DNA of 64,000 bases from Massilia sp. Root335 (GCF_001425685.1 NZ_LMCY01000044.1:62763-126762); one strand, 5' to 3'; positions 18,065-28,173 are shown, numbered from the stretch's first letter. A program made the numbers and translations. Notes: generated from the letters alone by a model not told the origin.

Positions 18065-18168
18065 TTCCTTCTTTCGTTCGCGGATGACTGGCCTGCCATG
18101 TTAGCAGCGCCATCGGCGATACGCTTGCCCGCCGTGCGGCACAGGCACGGCGGGCCCACCCCACCCTC

Positions 18169-20928
18169 TCAGTGAGCCTCTTCCCAGTTGCTGCCGACAC
18201 CCGTTTCGGCCACGAGCGGCACCTTGAGCGTGGCCACGCTGCCCATCAGTTCCGGCAGCTTCTGCTTGACCAGTTCGAGCTCGTCCTGCGGCACTTCCAG
18301 CACCAGTTCGTCGTGCACCTGCATCACCATGCGCGTTGCCAGGGCCTCTTTCTCGATCCAGTCCTGCACGGCGATCATCGCCAGCTTGATCAGGTCCGCG
18401 GCCGTGCCCTGCATCGGTGCATTGATCGCGGCGCGTTCGGCGCCGGCGCGGCGCGGGCCGTTCGGCGAATTGATCTCGGGGAGCCACAGGCGGCGGCCGA
18501 ACACGGTCTCGACATAGCCCCGCTCCTTGGCGAGCAGGCGGGTCTCGTCCATGTAGCGCTTGACGCCCGCGAAGCGCTGGAAGTAGCGCTCGATGTAGTT
18601 GCCGGCGGCGCCCCGCTCGATGCCGAGGTTCTGCGCGAGGCCGAAGGCGCTCATCCCGTAGATCAGGCCGAAGTTGATGACCTTCGCGTAGCGCCGCTGC
18701 TCGCTCCCCACCTCGTCCGGCGCCACGCCGAAGATCTCGGCGGCCGTGGCGCGGTGGATGTCCTCGCCGGCCGCGAACGCGCGCAGCATCGCCTCGTCTT
18801 CCGAGATGTGGGCCATGATGCGCAGCTCGATCTGCGAATAGTCGGCCGACACGATCACGCTGCCCGGCGGCGCGACGAACGCTTCGCGGATGCGGCGGCC
18901 CTCGCCCGTGCGCACGGGGATGTTCTGCAGGTTCGGATCGTTCGACGCGAGCCGGCCCGTGATGGCGACGGCCTGCGCGTAGTTCGTGTGCACGCGGCCG
19001 GTCTTCGGGTTGACCATCTTCGGCAGCTTGTCGGTGTACGTCGACTTCAGCTTCGACAGGCCGCGGTGCTCCAGCAGGATCTTCGGCAGCGGGTAATCTT
19101 CCGCCAGCTTCTGCAGCACCTCTTCGTCGGTCGACGGCGCGCCGGTCGCGGTCTTCTTGATCACCGGCAGCTGCAGCTTGCCGAAGAAGATCTCGCCGAT
19201 CTGCTTGGGCGACCCGAGGTTGAACGGGCCGCCGGCCAGTTCATACGCCTGCTGCTCCAGTTCCATGATGCGCGCCGCCAGCTGGTTCGACTGCGCCGCC
19301 AGTTTGTCGGCGTCGATCAGCACGCCGTTGCGCTCGATCTTCTGCAGCACGACGGACGTGGGCAGTTCGATCTTGCGGTAGATATGGTTCAGGCCCGCAT
19401 CGCTTTCCACGTGGCCGATCATCGCATGGTGCAGGCGCAGGGTGATGTCGGAATCTTCCGCCGCGTACTCGGTCGCGCGGCCGAGTTCCACCTGGTCGAA
19501 GCAGATCTGGTTCACGCCCTTGCCGCACACATCGACGAAGGGGATCGTCGTATAGCCCAGGTGGCGCAGCGCCATCGTGTCCATGTCGTGCGGCTTGTGC
19601 GATTCGAACACGTACGATTGCAGCAGCGTGTCGTGCACGATGCCGCGCAGTTTCACCCCGTGGTTTTCGAAGATGTGGCTGTCGTACTTGAGGTTCTGCC
19701 CCAGTTTCGGCTTGTCCGGGTTTTCCAGCCACGGCTTCATGCGCGCCAGGACTTCCTCGCGGTTCAGCTGCTCGGGCACGCCGGCGTAGCGGTGCGCGAG
19801 CGGGATGTACGCGCCCTTGCCCGCCTCGACGGACAGCGAGATGCCGACCATCTCCGCCGTCATCGGGTCGAGCGACGTCGTCTCGGTGTCGACCGACGTC
19901 AGCGGCGCCCTGTCGATCAGGTCCAGCCAGCGCTCGAACGCGTCCAGCGTCGTGACGGTCTCGTACTCGCCCTTGATGATCGGCATGCCCGGCTGGGTGC
20001 CGCCCGCGCCTTCCGGCGAATTGAGGGCGGGCGCCGGCGCGCCGGGGGCGCCGTACTTGGCCGCGTTGCCGGGGCCGATCTCGCGCAGCATGGTCTTGAA
20101 GCCGTAGCGCTGGAAGAAGTCGCGCAGCGCCTCCTTGTCCTCGGGGCGGCCGACGAGGGTTTCCTCGATCGACACGATGTGGCCCACGAGGTCGCAATCC
20201 GTCTTCACGGTGATCAGTTCGCGGCCTTTCGGCAGCCATTCGAGGGCGGCGCGCAGGTTCTCGCCGACGGCGCCCGTGATGCTGTGGGCGTTTTCGATCA
20301 CGCCGTCCAGCGAACCGTGCAGGGTCAGCCACTTGACGGCCGTCTTGGGGCCGCACTTGGTGACGCCGGGGACGTTGTCGACGGTGTCGCCGATGAGGGT
20401 CAGGTAGTCGATGATGCGGTTCGGGGCCACGCCGAATTTCGCCAGCACGCCCGCCTCGTCGAGCTTCTCGTTGCTCATCGTGTTGATCAGCATGACCTTG
20501 TCGTTCACGAGCTGGGCGAGGTCCTTGTCGCCGGTCGAGACGACGGTGGAAAGGCCGCGCGCCGTCGCCTGCGCCGCGAGGGTGCCGATGACGTCGTCCG
20601 CTTCGACGCCCTCGACCATCAGGATCGGCCACCCCATGTGACGCACCACTTCATGGATCGGCTCGATCTGCCTGGCCAGGTCTTCCGGCATCGACGCGCG
20701 CGTGGCCTTGTATTCCGGGTACAGGTCGTCGCGGAACGTCTTGCCCTTGGCGTCGAACACGCAGGCGATGTACGCGGCCGGGAAGTCCGCGCGCAGGCGG
20801 CGCAGCATGTTGACCATGCCGTGCATCGCGCCGGTCGGGTAGCCGTCCGGGCTGCGCAGGTCGGGCAGCGCGTGGAACGCACGATAGAGATAACTGGAAC
20901 CGTCGACGAGAAGCAGGGTATTGTCCAT
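18169..20928 (-). CDS. polA: DNA polymerase I
   Basis: A 919-residue polymerase with three domains: 5'-3' exonuclease (about 1-300), 3'-5' proofreading exonuclease (about 330-530) and polymerase (560-919). The proofreading acids are in DTETTSLDP and AAEDSDITLRLH, so proofreading should be active. Polymerase motif A is SADYSQIELRIMAH, the O helix is RRYAKVINFGLIYGMSAFG and motif C is VHDELVLEV. It fills gaps and removes RNA primers in replication and repair. It is divergent from the DUF2782-like gene. Confidence 0.98.
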   Translation of the reverse strand: MDNTLLLVDGSSYLYRAFHALPDLRSPDGYPTGAMHGMVNMLRRLRADFPAAYIACVFDAKGKTFRDDLYPEYKATRASMPEDLARQIEPIHEVVRHMGWPILMVEGVEADDVIGTLAAQATARGLSTVVSTGDKDLAQLVNDKVMLINTMSNEKLDEAGVLAKFGVAPNRIIDYLTLIGDTVDNVPGVTKCGPKTAVKWLTLHGSLDGVIENAHSITGAVGENLRAALEWLPKGRELITVKTDCDLVGHIVSIEETLVGRPEDKEALRDFFQRYGFKTMLREIGPGNAAKYGAPGAPAPALNSPEGAGGTQPGMPIIKGEYETVTTLDAFERWLDLIDRAPLTSVDTETTSLDPMTAEMVGISLSVEAGKGAYIPLAHRYAGVPEQLNREEVLARMKPWLENPDKPKLGQNLKYDSHIFENHGVKLRGIVHDTLLQSYVFESHKPHDMDTMALRHLGYTTIPFVDVCGKGVNQICFDQVELGRATEYAAEDSDITLRLHHAMIGHVESDAGLNHIYRKIELPTSVVLQKIERNGVLIDADKLAAQSNQLAARIMELEQQAYELAGGPFNLGSPKQIGEIFFGKLQLPVIKKTATGAPSTDEEVLQKLAEDYPLPKILLEHRGLSKLKSTYTDKLPKMVNPKTGRVHTNYAQAVAITGRLASNDPNLQNIPVRTGEGRRIREAFVAPPGSVIVSADYSQIELRIMAHISEDEAMLRAFAAGEDIHRATAAEIFGVAPDEVGSEQRRYAKVINFGLIYGMSAFGLAQNLGIERGAAGNYIERYFQRFAGVKRYMDETRLLAKERGYVETVFGRRLWLPEINSPNGPRRAGAERAAINAPMQGTAADLIKLAMIAVQDWIEKEALATRMVMQVHDELVLEVPQDELELVKQKLPELMGSVATLKVPLVAETGVGSNWEEAH

Positions 20929-21113
20929 AGGGCAGAATCGAGAGTGGGCCGCGGCGGCACGGCAAAACGTGCGCCATTATCGCAGAAACAGGGTAGAAAA
21001 AAGATAAGCCGGCAGAGCCGCCGGCCATGCCATCCAGATGAGGACGAAGCCACACTTTTCACAGGGAAGTGGCGCCGTTTGTTACAATGGACTAAACGAC
21101 AAAGGTGACCATC

Positions 21114-21557
21114 ATGCCGCGCATCCCTTCCCGCCTCGCCATTTTCGCGCTGTTCCTGGCTTCTCAAGCCGGATTGGCCGCGGCCCAGCAGTCGGCGACG
21201 CAGCCGACGCCCAGCCCGGCACCGCCGAAGCTCGAGCGCATCGAGCCGGGGAGCGACGTTCCCGCGACCAATATTCCGCCGAAACGCGGCACCCAGATCA
21301 AGGAAACGCGCGCCGGCGGCCAGGTCACCGAAGTCGAAGTCACCACGCCCGGTGGCAGCCATTACTACATGAAACCGAACACCCAGCCCGGCAACGCGCA
21401 GACGAATTCGATCCGCGCGCCGCAGTGGAAGGTGGGTGAGTTCGACCTGTCGGGCAAGCGGAAAGCCACGAGCGAATCCGGCACCAATGCCCCGACGACG
21501 GCCGACGCGCCGCCTCCTCCTCCCATGCCGGCTACCGCCGCGCCTGAGAAGAAGTAA
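21114..21557 (+). CDS. DUF2782-like periplasmic protein
   Basis: A 147-residue secreted protein: signal peptide ([20 protein letters not shown]), a Pro-rich linker, a small conserved core ([17 protein letters not shown] and [10 protein letters not shown]) and a Pro/Ala-rich tail. The core and its position between polA and thrB match the DUF2782 family of betaproteobacteria, whose function is unknown. The ATG at 21114 is preferred over a GTG at 21105 because AAAGGTGA then serves as ribosome-binding site. A TACAAT-like -10 box lies at 21083-21088. Confidence 0.7.
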   Translation: MPRIPSRLAIFALFLASQAGLAAAQQSATQPTPSPAPPKLERIEPGSDVPATNIPPKRGTQIKETRAGGQVTEVEVTTPGGSHYYMKPNTQPGNAQTNSIRAPQWKVGEFDLSGKRKATSESGTNAPTTADAPPPPPMPATAAPEKK

Positions 21558-21618
21558 CAAGCCGTCAACAGGACCGGCCACTCGCGTGGCCGCTACAGCG
21601 ACTTTTCTTTCCTACACA

Positions 21619-22578
21619 ATGGCAGTCTTCACCCCGGTCACGCTGGATGACCTCTCCCAGTGGATCAAGCAGTTTCCCCTTGGCAAAGCCGTCGCGCTCA
21701 AAGGTATCTCGAGCGGCATCGAAAACAGTAATTTCTTCCTGACGACGGAACGCGGCGAGTACGTCCTGACCCTCTTCGAGAACCTCGACTTCGAGCAACT
21801 GCCCTTCTACGTGCAGCTCATGCGCCACCTGGCCGAGCGCGGCATCCCCGTGCCGGCGCCCGTGCCGAACGAGGCGGGCGAGCTGGTGGTGGCGCTGCAC
21901 GGCAAGCCGGCGGCCATCGTCAGCAAGCTCGACGGCAGCTCGCAGATGGACCCGCAGCCGGTGCACTGCGCCGAAGTCGGCGCGATCCTGGCGCGGATGC
22001 ACCTGGCCGGCCGCGACTTCCCGCTGCACCAGCCGAATCTGCGCGGGCTGGACTGGTGGGTCGAGACGGTGCCCAAGGTCCTGCCCTGGCTGGCCGCGGA
22101 TACGGCCGCGCTGCTGCAAGCGGAGCTGGCATTCCAGCGCGACTTCGCGGCCGGCACCACGTATGCGCAATTGGAGCGCGGGCCCGTCCACGCCGACCTG
22201 TTCCGCAACAACGTGATGTTCGTCGGCGAGCGCCTGTCCGGCTGCTTCGATTTCTACTTTGCCGGCTGGGACACCTGGCTGTTCGACCTGGCCGTCACCG
22301 TCAACGACTGGTGCATCGACCTGGACAGCGGCCGCCTCGACGCGGCACGCGTCCTGGCCCTGACGCGCGCCTACCACGCCGTCCGTCCGTTCACGGCGGC
22401 CGAGCAGGCGGCGTGGTTGCCGATGTTGAGGGCGGCGGCGCTGCGCTTCTGGCTGTCGCGCCTGTACGACTTCTACCGTCCGCGCGAGGCCGAAATGCTG
22501 ACCCCGCACGATCCCACCCACTTCGAACGAGTCCTGCGCGAGCGCATCGCGACAGGCGCCCCCGACCTCACAGCATGA
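21619..22578 (+). CDS. thrB: homoserine kinase (APH-fold type)
   Basis: A 319-residue kinase that phosphorylates homoserine in threonine synthesis. It belongs to the aminoglycoside-phosphotransferase fold type used by many betaproteobacteria: catalytic loop [12 protein letters not shown] near residue 191 and metal-binding [10 protein letters not shown]. It starts [12 protein letters not shown] at 21619. The next gene overlaps its stop (ATGA), so the two are translationally coupled. Confidence 0.95.
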   Translation: MAVFTPVTLDDLSQWIKQFPLGKAVALKGISSGIENSNFFLTTERGEYVLTLFENLDFEQLPFYVQLMRHLAERGIPVPAPVPNEAGELVVALHGKPAAIVSKLDGSSQMDPQPVHCAEVGAILARMHLAGRDFPLHQPNLRGLDWWVETVPKVLPWLAADTAALLQAELAFQRDFAAGTTYAQLERGPVHADLFRNNVMFVGERLSGCFDFYFAGWDTWLFDLAVTVNDWCIDLDSGRLDAARVLALTRAYHAVRPFTAAEQAAWLPMLRAAALRFWLSRLYDFYRPREAEMLTPHDPTHFERVLRERIATGAPDLTA

Positions 22579-23342
22579 ACGATTTACCCGCACGTACCGG
22601 ATGGGAGTGGCTGAAACAAGGCATCGGCCTGTTCCGCAAACAGCCCGCAGCCCTGACGACGCTCCTCTTCGCCAACATCCTGTTCAGCATCGGCCTGTCG
22701 GCCGTGCCGTTCCTGGGTTCGGTACTTGCGGTCGTGCTGATTCCGTCGTTCTCGATGGCCTTCATGCAGGCTTGCCTGATGATCGAGAATGGCGACCGGG
22801 TCACCCCGGCCGTGCTGCTGACGGGCTTCCGCCAGCCGGCGCTGGCCGCGCTGTGCAAGCTCGGGCTCGTCTACCTGGGCGTGTCGCTGCTGATGATGGT
22901 GATCACGCGCCTGGCGATCCCGCCCGAGGTCCTCATGCAGATGATGCCCCGGCCCGACGCCAAGGCCCCGCCGGACATCCAGACGTCGCACATGCTGGCA
23001 CTGTTCGGCGTGTTCCTGATGGACGTGGCCGTGCTGGTGACGCTGTGCTTCGCCGCCCCGCTCACCTACTGGAAGCACATGGGGCCGGGCAAGGCGACGT
23101 TCTACAGCTTCTTCGCCGTCATCCGCACGGCGCGCCCGTTCCTCGTCCTGCTGGCGGCCTGGTTCGCCATTTTCTTTGGCGTGTGCATCGTCGCCGCCCT
23201 GCTGTTCGGCGACGCCGCGCTGGGACGGGTCGTGCTCATGTGGCTGATCTTCCTGTTCGTGCTGTTGCTGCAATGCGCGATGTATGCGGGGTATCGCACC
23301 ATCTTCGGCAAGCCGTACGACAAGGCGCCGCAGCCGGCGTGA
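22575..23342 (+). CDS. BPSS1780-like integral membrane protein
   Basis: A 255-residue inner-membrane protein with about six hydrophobic helices, for example [20 protein letters not shown] near the N-terminus and [20 protein letters not shown] near the C-terminus. It opens with a cytosolic [15 protein letters not shown] segment typical of the BPSS1780 family found next to thrB in Burkholderiales. Function unknown. Coupled to thrB by a 4-base overlap. Confidence 0.82.
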   Translation: MNDLPARTGWEWLKQGIGLFRKQPAALTTLLFANILFSIGLSAVPFLGSVLAVVLIPSFSMAFMQACLMIENGDRVTPAVLLTGFRQPALAALCKLGLVYLGVSLLMMVITRLAIPPEVLMQMMPRPDAKAPPDIQTSHMLALFGVFLMDVAVLVTLCFAAPLTYWKHMGPGKATFYSFFAVIRTARPFLVLLAAWFAIFFGVCIVAALLFGDAALGRVVLMWLIFLFVLLLQCAMYAGYRTIFGKPYDKAPQPA

Positions 23343-23345
23343 TGC

Positions 23346-23455
23346 CGGGCACGGGGTGCCTGCTTACACACGCCGACGTAGGGTGGGCGGCCTCCGCCCA
23401 CGCGGGCGTTCGCGCATCACATGCATCCGCGTGGGCACGGGGTGCCCACCCAACG
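23346..23455. repeat. dispersed palindromic repeat, type A, cluster 2
   Basis: Units GGGCACGGGGTGCCTGC, GTAGGGTGGGCGGCCTCCGC and GTGGGCACGGGGTGCCCACC fill the space between the convergent BPSS1780-like and uvrD genes. Same family as at 9.4, 59.8 and 61.2 kb. The hairpins may end both transcripts. Confidence 0.8.
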
Positions 23456-23462
23456 GCCAATT

Positions 23463-25781
23463 TTATCGGCCGACGCGCTCCAGCTTGGCCACCGACAGGT
23501 CGAGCACCTTCATCCCCGCCGCGCCGAAATTGATCTGCGCGCGCGCACTGCCCGCGCCACCCTCGATGTTGACGATCACGCCTTCGCCGAACCGCGCGTG
23601 ATTCACCGACTCGCCGATGCGCCATCCGGTCCCGTTGCCGCTGCTGGACTTTTGCGCGATCTGCTTGGCGATCTGGTTGTCGCTGCCGCCTTCGCGGAAA
23701 TCGGCGTCGTCCCAGGCCGTCGTCGACTTGCGGCCGGCGAACCAGTTCGTCTGCACGCGCGGCGTCAGCCATTTCAGCGCGTGTTCCGGCAGCTCGTCGA
23801 AGAAGCGCGACTTCATGTTGAAGCGCGTCTGGCCGTGCAGCATGCGCTGCTGCGTAAAACTCATGTACAGGCGCTGGCGCGCGCGCGTGATCGCCACGTA
23901 CATCAGCCGGCGTTCCTCGTCGACGCCATCCATCTCGCGCGCGCTGCTCTCGTGCGGGAACAGGCCCTCTTCCAGGCCCGTGATGAACACGGCGTCGAAT
24001 TCCAGGCCCTTGGCCGAGTGCACGGTCATGAGCTGCATCGCTTCCTGGCCGGCCTGCGCCTGGGCGTCGCCCGCTTCCAGCGACGCGTGCGCGAGGAAGG
24101 CGGACAGCGGCGACATCACGGTCGACAGCGGCGCGTCCGCGTCGAGCACGTCGATGCCGTCGCCGTCCACGATCGCCGTGCCGCTCGCGGCCAGCGCCTG
24201 CGGGCCGAGATGGGCCGGCGCCTGCGTGCCGAAACCTTCTTCCTGCACGAACTGGGTGGCGGCGCCGACCATCTGCTGCAAGTTCTCGATGCGCTCCTGG
24301 CCCTCTTTTTCGTTGGCGTAGTGCGCCAGCAGCGTGCTGCGCTCGAGCACGACGCGCACCATCTCCGGCAGCGGCAGTTGCTGGGTCTCGAAGCGCGCGC
24401 TCTCGATCAGCTTGACGAAGTTGCCGAGCGCCGTGCCGGCCTTGCCCGTCATGTAAGGCACGGCCGCGTACAGCGACACGCGATAGCTTTCCGCCGCCAT
24501 CTGCAACTGCTCGATCGAACGGGCGCCGATGCCGCGCGTCGGAAAATTCACGACGCGCATGAACGCGGAATCGTTGTGCGGGTTGTCCATCAGCTGCAGG
24601 TACGCGATGGCGTGCTTGACCTCGGCGCGCTGGAAGTAGCGCAGGCCGCCGTACACGGTGTACGGCAGGCCGGCCGCGAACAGCGCGTGCTCGATCACGC
24701 GGCTCTGGGCGTTGGAGCGGTACAGCACGGCGATCTCGCTCTTGGAGACGCCTTCCGCCATCAGGCTCTTGGCCTCGTCGATGATCCACTGCGCCTCTTC
24801 GAGGTCGGACGACGCTTCGTAGATGCGCACCGGCTCGCCCTGGCCCGCGTCCGTGCGCAGGTTCTTGCCGAGGCGTTTCGCGTTGTTCGAAATGAGGTGG
24901 TTGGCGCTGTCGAGGATGTTGCCGTGCGAGCGGTAGTTCTGCTCCAGCTTGATCAGGTTTTTCACTTCGAAGTCGCGCTCGAACGCCTGCATGTTGCCGA
25001 CATTGGCGCCGCGGAACGCGTAGATGCTCTGGTCGTCGTCGCCGACGGCGAAGATGGCGCCGCCGCGCTGCTCGCCGTGGCCGGCCAGCAGCTTCAGCAG
25101 GTTGTATTGCAGGTCGTTGGTGTCCTGGAACTCGTCGACGAGGATGTGGCGGAAGCGCATCTGGTAATGCTGGCGCAGCGGGTGGTTGCGCTGCAGCAGT
25201 TCGTACGAGCGCAGCAGCAGCTCGGCGAAGTCGACGACGCCTTCGCGCTGGCATTGCTGGTCATAGAAATCGTACAGCTCGGCCATGCGCTTTTGCACAT
25301 GGTCGTACGCCTCGACGTCGTGCGCGCGCTGGCCGCGGTCCTTGGCGTTGTTGATGAAGTACATCAGGTCCTTGGCCGGGTACTTCTCGTCGTCCACGTT
25401 CAGCGCCTTGAGCATGCGCTTGATCATCGACAGCTGGTCCTGCGAATCGAGGATCTGGAACGTCTGCGGCAACGCGGCGTCGCGGTGGTGCGTGCGCAGC
25501 AGGCGGTTGCACAGGCCGTGGAACGTGCCGATCCACATGCCGCGCGTGTTCACCGGCAGCATCGCCGAAAGGCGCGTGAGCATCTCCTTGGCGGCCTTGT
25601 TCGTAAAGGTCACGGCCATGAGGCCGGCCGGGGACACCTGCCCCGTCTGGATCAGCCAGGCGATGCGGGTCGTCAGCACCCGCGTCTTGCCGGACCCGGC
25701 GCCCGCGAGAATGAGGGCGCTCTGGGACGGCAGCGTGACGGCGGCCAGTTGTTCGGGATTCAGGTTGTCGAGGAGATTCAT
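23463..25781 (-). CDS. uvrD: UvrD/Rep-family DNA helicase (helicase II)
   Basis: A 772-residue superfamily 1A helicase that unwinds DNA in mismatch and nucleotide excision repair. The Walker A is AGAGSGKTRVLTTRIAWL near residue 30, the DEXX-box is VDEFQDTNDLQYNLL, and motif V/VI include TVHSAKGLEFDAVF and VAITRARQRLYMSF. The C-terminus has the RNAP-binding-like module (VNHARFGEGVIVNIEG). A near-consensus LexA box lies 53-72 bases upstream of the ATG, so the gene is expected to be SOS-induced. Confidence 0.96.
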   Translation of the reverse strand: MNLLDNLNPEQLAAVTLPSQSALILAGAGSGKTRVLTTRIAWLIQTGQVSPAGLMAVTFTNKAAKEMLTRLSAMLPVNTRGMWIGTFHGLCNRLLRTHHRDAALPQTFQILDSQDQLSMIKRMLKALNVDDEKYPAKDLMYFINNAKDRGQRAHDVEAYDHVQKRMAELYDFYDQQCQREGVVDFAELLLRSYELLQRNHPLRQHYQMRFRHILVDEFQDTNDLQYNLLKLLAGHGEQRGGAIFAVGDDDQSIYAFRGANVGNMQAFERDFEVKNLIKLEQNYRSHGNILDSANHLISNNAKRLGKNLRTDAGQGEPVRIYEASSDLEEAQWIIDEAKSLMAEGVSKSEIAVLYRSNAQSRVIEHALFAAGLPYTVYGGLRYFQRAEVKHAIAYLQLMDNPHNDSAFMRVVNFPTRGIGARSIEQLQMAAESYRVSLYAAVPYMTGKAGTALGNFVKLIESARFETQQLPLPEMVRVVLERSTLLAHYANEKEGQERIENLQQMVGAATQFVQEEGFGTQAPAHLGPQALAASGTAIVDGDGIDVLDADAPLSTVMSPLSAFLAHASLEAGDAQAQAGQEAMQLMTVHSAKGLEFDAVFITGLEEGLFPHESSAREMDGVDEERRLMYVAITRARQRLYMSFTQQRMLHGQTRFNMKSRFFDELPEHALKWLTPRVQTNWFAGRKSTTAWDDADFREGGSDNQIAKQIAQKSSSGNGTGWRIGESVNHARFGEGVIVNIEGGAGSARAQINFGAAGMKVLDLSVAKLERVGR

Positions 25782-25833
25782 GCGGGCATTATAACGTCGC
25801 GACCCGCCCTCGGCATCGCCGCGGCGGCATTTT

Positions 25834-25853
25834 TACTGATGATATATACAGTA
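25834..25853. promoter_or_regulatory. LexA (SOS) box upstream of uvrD
   Basis: TACTGATGATATATACAGTA, a 20-base site with perfect TACTG/CAGTA arms and an AT-rich centre, very close to the gammaproteobacterial/betaproteobacterial LexA consensus TACTG-N10-CAGTA. It lies in the promoter region of leftward uvrD (start 25781) and could also affect the rightward SRPBCC gene (start 26040). Confidence 0.85.
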
Positions 25854-26039
25854 TCACAACATCGTCGCCACCGAAACATGACTGCGCCCGCAATGTTGCC
25901 ACACGGCTCGCGGGCGCCATGATGATCTCTTTTCACGTAATTTTGACGACAGATGGGGTTTTTCATCGGTCCCGCCTTTGTCAGGCGTGGACCACTTTTG
26001 TGTATCGCAAGCGAACGCTCTTGGCATAAGGAGGTAAAA

Positions 26040-26582
26040 ATGCTGAACCGTGTAGTGACGGTCGCCGCGCTGGCCGTCGGCGGCATGATGCTGTCGAAAA
26101 AAATGAAGGGTAATAAATCGGGCATGGGCTCGTCGATTCTCGAAACGATCGAGGTCAACGTCCCCGTGCGCACCGCCTACAATCAGTGGACCCAGTTCGA
26201 GGACTTCCCGCAGTTCATGGGCAGCGTCCATGAAGTCCGTCAACTGGACGACAAGCGCCTGCACTGGAAGGCCAATGTGGCCGGCGAAGACAAGGAATGG
26301 GATGCCGAGATCACGGAGCAGATTCCGGACAAGCGCATCGCCTGGCGCAGCACCAGCGGCGTGCCGAACGGCGGCGTCGTGACCTTCCACAAGCTGTCCG
26401 ACGACGTCACCCGCATCACGCTGCAGATGGATTACCAGCCGGAAGGACCGGCCGAGAAGATCGGCGACGCCCTCGGCGCGGTGCGCCTGGAAGCCCGCGG
26501 CAACCTGCAGAAGTTCAAGGACCTGCTCGAGAAACGCGGCAAGGAAACGGGCGCCTGGCGCGGCAGCATCTCGCAGCACTGA
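26040..26582 (+). CDS. SRPBCC-family protein (polyketide cyclase/dehydrase type)
   Basis: A 180-residue protein: a short hydrophobic N-terminal segment (VVTVAALAVGGMML) that may anchor it in the membrane, then a START-like SRPBCC domain from about residue 35 (AYNQWTQFEDFPQFMGSVHE, then W-rich strands and a final long helix). Such domains bind hydrophobic ligands. A near-perfect Shine-Dalgarno (AAGGAGGT) precedes the ATG. Similar proteins are often stress-related, but the ligand is unknown. Confidence 0.82.
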   Translation: MLNRVVTVAALAVGGMMLSKKMKGNKSGMGSSILETIEVNVPVRTAYNQWTQFEDFPQFMGSVHEVRQLDDKRLHWKANVAGEDKEWDAEITEQIPDKRIAWRSTSGVPNGGVVTFHKLSDDVTRITLQMDYQPEGPAEKIGDALGAVRLEARGNLQKFKDLLEKRGKETGAWRGSISQH

Positions 26583-26602
26583 AGGTCCCGCCGCCTGTAT
26601 GG

Positions 26603-26629
26603 ACGCCGCCCGTGAGGCGGCGTTTTTTT
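26603..26629 (+). terminator. rho-independent terminator after SRPBCC gene
   Basis: Stem ACGCCGCC / GGCGGCGT (26603-26610 and 26616-26623) with a 5-base loop, followed directly by a run of T. Confidence 0.9.
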
Positions 26630-26714
26630 CGGAAGCGGGCGTTGCTGTGACGCGACCCTGGGTGCGTTACCGAACATGCTGCATGGGTGGGCGGGGAGTA
26701 GGATGAAACCCTGA

Positions 26715-26734
26715 CGGCATATCGGAATATGCCG
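26715..26734. promoter_or_regulatory. 20-base palindrome upstream of the hemerythrin gene
   Basis: CGGCATAT-CGGA-ATATGCCG, an 8-base perfect inverted repeat with a 4-base spacer, 24 bases before the hemerythrin start and overlapping the likely 5' UTR. No T-run follows, so it is more likely an operator or mRNA hairpin than a terminator. Regulator unknown. Confidence 0.4.
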
Positions 26735-26758
26735 GGCAACCCGTTGAGGAGAGTACCC

Positions 26759-27271
26759 ATGGCAACCACAGACGACCCTGCACGGCCGGAACCGCATGCC
26801 GCGTTCCCTGCCGACAATCCGGTCCAGGCCCTGCTGCGCGACCACGACCTGGTCCGCAAGCTCGCGGACAAATACCAGAACACGCAAAGCGCCGACGTCA
26901 GGAAGCAGGCGGCGACCCAGCTGATCCAGGCCATCCACATGCACTCGCGCCTCGAGGAAGGCGTTTTCTATCCCGGCGTACGCCGCGTCGACCCGAACCT
27001 GATCGCCCGCTTCGAGGAAGACCACCTCGCCGTCGACGACCTGCTGGCCACGCTGCAAGGCATGTCGTTGGACGAGGCCCGCGCCGAGCCATTGGTACAC
27101 GAACTCATCGATGCGGTCCTGAGCCATATCCGCCAGGAGGAAACGCAGCTGTTCCCCGAACTCAAGCAGGCGGCACTCGACCTGACGTCGATCGGGCTGG
27201 AGATGCAGGCGTTCGAAGCGAATCTCGTGCACATGCAGGCGCAGCTCAGTGACCGGGCCGCGCAACACTGA
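26759..27271 (+). CDS. hemerythrin HHE domain protein
   Basis: A 170-residue four-helix-bundle protein. The di-iron ligands of the HHE cation-binding domain can be placed: His in RDHDLVRKL, HMHSRLEEGVFYP, FEEDHLAVDDLL and HIRQEETQLFPEL. Such proteins bind oxygen or NO or protect Fe-S clusters. It is a single-gene unit with the ribosome-binding site GAGGAGAG upstream. Confidence 0.9.
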   Translation: MATTDDPARPEPHAAFPADNPVQALLRDHDLVRKLADKYQNTQSADVRKQAATQLIQAIHMHSRLEEGVFYPGVRRVDPNLIARFEEDHLAVDDLLATLQGMSLDEARAEPLVHELIDAVLSHIRQEETQLFPELKQAALDLTSIGLEMQAFEANLVHMQAQLSDRAAQH

Positions 27272-27329
27272 ACGCGGCTTGATCGGAATGGGGATTGGCC
27301 GGTCATTGGCCGATTCCCTCCACGGTCTG

Positions 27330-27808
27330 TCAAATGCAGGATGACGTGGGCAGACGCTTTACGTTCGGCATGGCTTCCGCCCGCAGCCAGGACAGGAATT
27401 TTATCAATTCACGTTCCCCGCCACGCCGTTGCAACCTCACCGTCAGCAAACGTCGCAGTCCATGTTCACTGTATCCGAACTGTCTGATGGCTGGAATGAT
27501 CGCATGATGCGCGACCAACAGACGCTTCTCGCTCGCAGTCACTGGTGGCACGATAAATTTGCGCACATCTGCCTCGACGATCCACACCGTACCGTCGCCC
27601 TCTTGATGGCCGGGATGACGTTCACGAGATCGTGAGAAAAATGCTTTGCGCCGGCGACGCCCCAGAAAAGCACGGCCACCGGCACTGCCTCGACGAAGTA
27701 TTTGCGGAGTGCCATATAGATCAATACACCCAGTGCGCAGAAACAAACGAAGCGCGCAAGAGGATGAGCCATCGGGGATTGTGCAGTCGTGTCGAACATG
27801 CCAAGCAA
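27330..27808 (-). pseudogene. small membrane protein gene, probably frameshifted
   Basis: Two overlapping leftward frames read together as one protein. The first (from the ATG at 27806-27808) gives MLGMFDTTAQSPMAHPLARF, then two hydrophobic helices (FVCFCALGVLIYMAL and VPVAVLFWGVAGAKHF) ending near VNVIPAIK around 27600. The second frame continues with a plausible soluble tail (DGTVWIVEADVRKFIVPPV to PNVKRLPTSSCI at 27330). Joining them needs one frameshift near 27600. No family recognised. It sits at the edge of the island beside a decayed IS66, consistent with ongoing gene loss. It might instead be two spurious frames. Confidence 0.35.
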
Positions 27809-27865
27809 ATGAAGCGGTCAGGGCTCTACGCCGTTTTCAGTGAAAACAGGAGGCCGGGCGCGCGG

Positions 27866-28100
27866 TGGCGCCGCTCGAGGACGAGATGGTGCGCGAGATT
27901 GAGCAGGCGAGCTTGCTACATGCCAACGAAACGCAATGGAAGGAAGGTGGACAGTTGCCTTGGCTGTGGGTGTGTGGTTGATACGGCGTGCACGGCAAGC
28001 GCGGCCTGGCGATGATGGAAACGCATGGCGTTCTGCTGCGCCACATCGGCGCTGGTGCACGACTGCTGGGCGCTGCGCATGGATCGGCTCTGGAAAGTCG
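27866..28100 (+). mobile_element. IS66-family transposase remnant
   Basis: A degraded stretch that, read in shifted frames, keeps IS66 (TnpC-like) signatures: PLEDEMVREIEQASLLHANE with the following TQWKEGGQLPWLWV (family form LHADET...LWVY), then LAMMETHGVLLRH, and in another frame ALVHDCWALR (family form LVHDCWA). Stops and frameshifts interrupt it and both ends are missing, so it is inactive. Confidence 0.65.
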
Positions 28101-28173
28101 TCTTTTGTTTAGAACGTCTACCCTAGCCGGCGGTTGAAGGCTGCGGCGATCTTTTCAACACCTTGTCAAAAAT

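Noticed and set aside
18172-21108. 978-codon open frame antisense to polA
   Set aside because: It is the complement of a clearly functional polA and has Arg/His/Val-rich low-complexity content typical of GC-rich antisense frames.
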